NCBI RefSeq assembly: GCF_900176595.1
Contig: NZ_LT838813.1
Location: 3,552,001 to 3,616,000, forward strand
Length of the DNA: 64,000 nucleotides
Direction of reading: 5' to 3'
Origin: Aquiflexum balticum DSM 16537
GTDB taxonomy: Bacteria > Bacteroidota > Bacteroidia > Cytophagales > Cyclobacteriaceae
Part shown: piece by piece, positions 61,182-64,000 of the stretch
How the letters are laid out: each line of letters opens with the position of its first letter
Position numbering within the stretch: position 1 is the stretch's first letter
Program-made: the position numbers and the translations under genes
Notes under the pieces: model-generated
Databases searched by the model: none
What the model saw: only the letters and a program-made list of their open reading frames with translations
Told to the model about the DNA's origin: nothing

Positions 61182-64000
61182 TCAATCTTTTCGTTCCACC
61201 CTTTCCACAAAGTACATATCGATATCCCCCTTGCCTTTGGCGGAGATTTTTCCACGATAAAAGCATTCTGTTCGGTCTTTTACCAGTTCGTAAGTGGTGC
61301 CAGAGATGTTGACTTTCCCGATTTCACCGCTGCTTTCCATCCTGCTTGCCGTGTTGACCGTATCGCCCCAGATATCATACTGGAACTTCTTGACGCCCAC
61401 AATTCCCGCCACAACAGGGCCCGTATGGATGCCAATCCTGATTTCAAAAAACAGATCACCTCGTGCTTCTCGGTCTTCCTTGTGCTTTTTCATGAATTCC
61501 TGAATGTCCAGGGCTGCTTTCACCACATCAATCGCGTGTGTCTGATTGGGTGTGGGCAAACCACCTGCGGCCATATAGGCATCCCCGATTGTCTTGATTT
61601 TCTCAATACCGTGTTTTTCCATAATCAAATCAAAAGCCGAGAAGCACTCGTTGATTTCGGCTACCAGTTCTTTTGGACTGAGCTTTTCTGATAGTTGGGT
61701 GAAGCCTTTGAAATCAGTAAATAGTACGGTTACCTGGTCGATCAACTGAGCATCCGCATTGCCTTTGGCCTTCAGTTCCTCTGCGACCTCCTCGGGTAGG
61801 ATATTGAGTAGGAGGTCATCGGATTTCTTTTTCTCTGCTCTTAGTTCGGAAGTTCTGATGGATACGGTTTCCTCTAATTCTTCCTGACGTTTTCTCAGCG
61901 CCCACTCCCTTCTTTTGATGTAATAACGGAAAATCGCGATAAATAACAGCGCATAGCTCAAATAAGCCCACCAAGTCCTGTACCAGGGCGGTAAAACCTG
62001 AAAAGTAAATTCCAGTGGCGCTGTCCATGCATCGGCTCCTTTTTCGCTTACTCCCGTAAACCGCGCCCTGACCCGGAAAGTGTAGCTTCCTTCCCGGATG
62101 TTGCCAAAGGTAACCTTGGATTCCTTGGTCACGGGACTCCAGACCTTGTCATAGTCTTGCAAAAAGTATTGATATTCGATCAAATCTGGATTTGTTAGTT
62201 CGTCCGTGCCGAATTCGAAAGTCACCCTGTTGAAGCGATAGGGGAGGACAAGGTCTTGGGGAATCATATAGAACGGTGACACGTCCGCCAATGTGACACC
62301 CTTGAAATGACTGGCCAAGGAATCCCGTTCTGCTTCGCTCAACTTTTTCCCGTACTTCAGCATTTCTTCCACATGGGCGGGAACGGTATTGGCTGTGTCC
62401 TTGGGTTCGATGACCTGGGGGTAGTCAATAATGGATTGCCAGGAAACAGGTGCTTCGTTCAGCCTGATGTCTTTTAATCGCAGCTGCGGCTTGGTTTTGT
62501 TTTTATTTACTTTCTTGTAATCAAACCGCACGAGGCCCGTATTGCCGCTTTCCGTCGCGGCCCAAATGATCCCGTCTTTGTCCAAGAACATTGTGTTCTT
62601 CCCGATTGGATTTACATCTTTCACAGGAAATCCGGTGCTGCTGTGGTACCATTCGCTGGAACTGATTTTTGAAAAATCTCCTGAACCTAAATCGGGTACA
62701 TCGAATATTTGAATACCCCTAGATGAGCCAACGGCCAATTTTCCCTCGGGTACAAACAAGAGCTGATAGGCGTAGCGATCCACCAAGCCATGGCTTTGGT
62801 CTAGTGTTTTGAAGTCAAACTTTTTCTCAAGGTTGGTGCTAATCGCACTGAGCTGTTTGGAATCTACAAAGGCGATGCCTCGATAGGTGCCAAGCCAAAG
62901 GTTTCCTTTTTCGTCCTGTAAAATGTCAGTGACTATCCCTTCGAGACCTTGTTCTCGGCCATAATGTATAAAAACCCCATTTTCAAAAAGCGTCAAGCCA
63001 TAAGCCGATATGATCCAAAAATTCCCAAAGCTGTCAATGAAAATCTCCTTGATATCTACAGGAAGACCATGATCTGCGCTGTACTGAGTCAAAGATTTGC
63101 CATCAAATCGTGCAATTCCTGTTTCGAAAGCCAACCAAAAAATACCATCCTTACCCTGGAGAATATCTACAACTTTCTCGTCCGGAAATCCTTGTGCCTG
63201 ACTATAGTGTATGAATGATTTGCCATCAAACTTGGTCATACCTTTCGCACCAACAAACCACAGCAACCCTGTGTCGTCTTGATAGCTGCAGTCGATCGAG
63301 TTTTCCAAAAGCCCTCCATGGTTTCTGCTGTACATCGTGAATCCAAAACCGTCATACTTGTGCAAGCCCATCACTGAGGCAAACCAGATATTCCCTTCCC
63401 GATCTTGGAATATATCGTTGATGACAGCTGTGTGTTTCAAGCCATAATCCTTTGTAAAGTTGGTAAATGCTTCGCCATCAAACCTGCTTAACCCAGCCTC
63501 TTCGGTACCTACCCAGACGGTTCCGTTTTTTTCGACCGCCACATCCCTGGCCCCGTTTTCCAACAACCCAACAGATTTGGTATAAGAAGTGATTTTTGAC
63601 CCGTCATAGTGGCTCAGTCCAAAATAGGTTGCTAACCAAAGCTCTCCTTTTCCATCTTCAGCCATATCCCAAACAGTATTGTCCGCCATGCCATCATTCA
63701 CAGTAAAGTTATGAAAGCCTTTTTCGTCATACTTGGCCAATCCGCCAACCGTTCCAAACCATAAGCTTTTGTCACTTTTATGTAAAATGGAAAGCACCGC
63801 ATTGGAGGGAAGCCCATCCTCGATAGAGAAATTTGTCAAATTATCGCCGGAGATTTTGGTAAGCCCGCCAACACCACCAAACCACATATTGCCCGCATCA
63901 TCCCTTGCCGTCCCCAGAATGAAATCTCCGGGGAGACCGTCGGCAGAGCTCAGATTTGTGAACGATTCACCATCGTATTTGGTGATGCCGGCGTCATAAC
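61182..64000 (-). CDS. Two-component-regulator propeller / Y_Y_Y / adenylate cyclase, 5' end outside window
   Basis: About 939 residues are visible; the frame stays open through 64000, so the N-terminus lies beyond the right edge. In order: many ~40-residue propeller repeats (pattern NMWFGGVGGLTKISGDNLTN, GNIWFASVMGLHKYDGFGFT), a Y_Y_Y domain (VTFEFGTDELTNPDLIEYQY, then YTFRVRARF), one membrane helix (WWAYLSYALLFIAIFRYYIK), a coiled coil, and a class III cyclase. Metal Asps are in VTVLFTDFKGFTQLS and KTIGDAYMAAGG. Lys in IEKIKTIGD and Asp in YDIWGDTVNTASRM favour ATP over GTP. It resembles hybrid two-component sensors with the kinase replaced by a cyclase. It may provide cAMP for the Crp-like proteins in this region, which is speculative. 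Confidence 0.9.
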   Translation of the reverse strand, partial: YDAGITKYDGESFTNLSSADGLPGDFILGTARDDAGNMWFGGVGGLTKISGDNLTNFSIEDGLPSNAVLSILHKSDKSLWFGTVGGLAKYDEKGFHNFTVNDGMADNTVWDMAEDGKGELWLATYFGLSHYDGSKITSYTKSVGLLENGARDVAVEKNGTVWVGTEEAGLSRFDGEAFTNFTKDYGLKHTAVINDIFQDREGNIWFASVMGLHKYDGFGFTMYSRNHGGLLENSIDCSYQDDTGLLWFVGAKGMTKFDGKSFIHYSQAQGFPDEKVVDILQGKDGIFWLAFETGIARFDGKSLTQYSADHGLPVDIKEIFIDSFGNFWIISAYGLTLFENGVFIHYGREQGLEGIVTDILQDEKGNLWLGTYRGIAFVDSKQLSAISTNLEKKFDFKTLDQSHGLVDRYAYQLLFVPEGKLAVGSSRGIQIFDVPDLGSGDFSKISSSEWYHSSTGFPVKDVNPIGKNTMFLDKDGIIWAATESGNTGLVRFDYKKVNKNKTKPQLRLKDIRLNEAPVSWQSIIDYPQVIEPKDTANTVPAHVEEMLKYGKKLSEAERDSLASHFKGVTLADVSPFYMIPQDLVLPYRFNRVTFEFGTDELTNPDLIEYQYFLQDYDKVWSPVTKESKVTFGNIREGSYTFRVRARFTGVSEKGADAWTAPLEFTFQVLPPWYRTWWAYLSYALLFIAIFRYYIKRREWALRKRQEELEETVSIRTSELRAEKKKSDDLLLNILPEEVAEELKAKGNADAQLIDQVTVLFTDFKGFTQLSEKLSPKELVAEINECFSAFDLIMEKHGIEKIKTIGDAYMAAGGLPTPNQTHAIDVVKAALDIQEFMKKHKEDREARGDLFFEIRIGIHTGPVVAGIVGVKKFQYDIWGDTVNTASRMESSGEIGKVNISGTTYELVKDRTECFYRGKISAKGKGDIDMYFVERVERKD

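Overview
The window is chromosomal DNA from a member of the Bacteroidota, most likely order Cytophagales and probably a Cyclobacteriaceae-type marine or freshwater glycan degrader. The evidence is a SusC/SusD pair, type IX secretion (T9SS) cargo with a PorP/SprF partner, a glucuronoyl esterase, several formylglycine-type sulfatases, many small lipoproteins with S-C lipoboxes, 7TM-DISM histidine kinases, FISUMP domains, promoter-like TAnnTTTG elements and many degenerate intergenic repeats. The family-level placement is inference; no rRNA or other marker gene is present.

Layout. (1) 1-2.1 kb, minus strand: a tightly packed three-gene cassette of unrecognised proteins behind an XRE regulator with a palindromic candidate operator. 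(2) 2.6-10.2 kb: a TlpA-like thioredoxin gene whose signal-peptide region is interrupted in frame by repetitive DNA, then susC and susD separated by a 650-bp block of palindromic repeats. (3) 10.2-11.2 kb, minus: a DUF6520 small protein and a MauE/DoxX-type membrane protein. (4) 11.6-14.0 kb: a Crp-like protein and a single polypeptide that joins a Crp/Fnr-like regulator to a class I terpene synthase; this is the most unusual gene in the window. (5) 14.2-16.4 kb: a small Bacteroidota-type protein, a palindrome-rich block, and a three-gene unit (MAKQ-type protein, DUF5675 protein, one-TM protein). (6) 16.5-36 kb: a catabolic stretch with two paralogous exported FAD oxidoreductases, three sulfatases, an exported endonuclease/phosphatase-fold enzyme, a Tat-exported mannonate-dehydratase-like enzyme, a PQQ-type sugar dehydrogenase, a hicAB toxin-antitoxin pair, a TlpA-like lipoprotein, a broken DUF1016 nuclease gene, an MG2/TonB-plug protein and a CE15 esterase. 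(7) 36-46 kb: a large DUF6807-dehydrogenase-HEAT-cytochrome c fusion, a PLP enzyme, a rhodanese lipoprotein, an M14 peptidase and a YtxH protein. (8) 46-61 kb: a cell-surface and signalling island with two histidine kinase/NarL-type regulator pairs, a FISUMP lipoprotein, a T9SS adhesin with ten tandem ~75-residue repeats, its PorP/SprF partner and three tandem collagen-like lipoproteins. (9) 61-64 kb, minus: a beta-propeller/Y_Y_Y adenylate cyclase that runs off the right edge.

How the parts may fit together. The 16-36 kb enzymes look like periplasmic and surface attack on sulfated, uronic-acid-containing glycans, with uptake perhaps through SusCD; this is inferred from family membership only. 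In the 48-59 kb island, five copies of a 7-2-7 inverted heptamer (TACYYMT-like, as bound by NarL-family regulators) lie in front of both kinase operons, the adhesin gene and the collagen-like genes. This suggests one or both NarL-type regulators control their own operons and the adjacent surface proteins as a regulon. That link is inferred from sequence pattern and known NarL DNA-binding preference and is untested.
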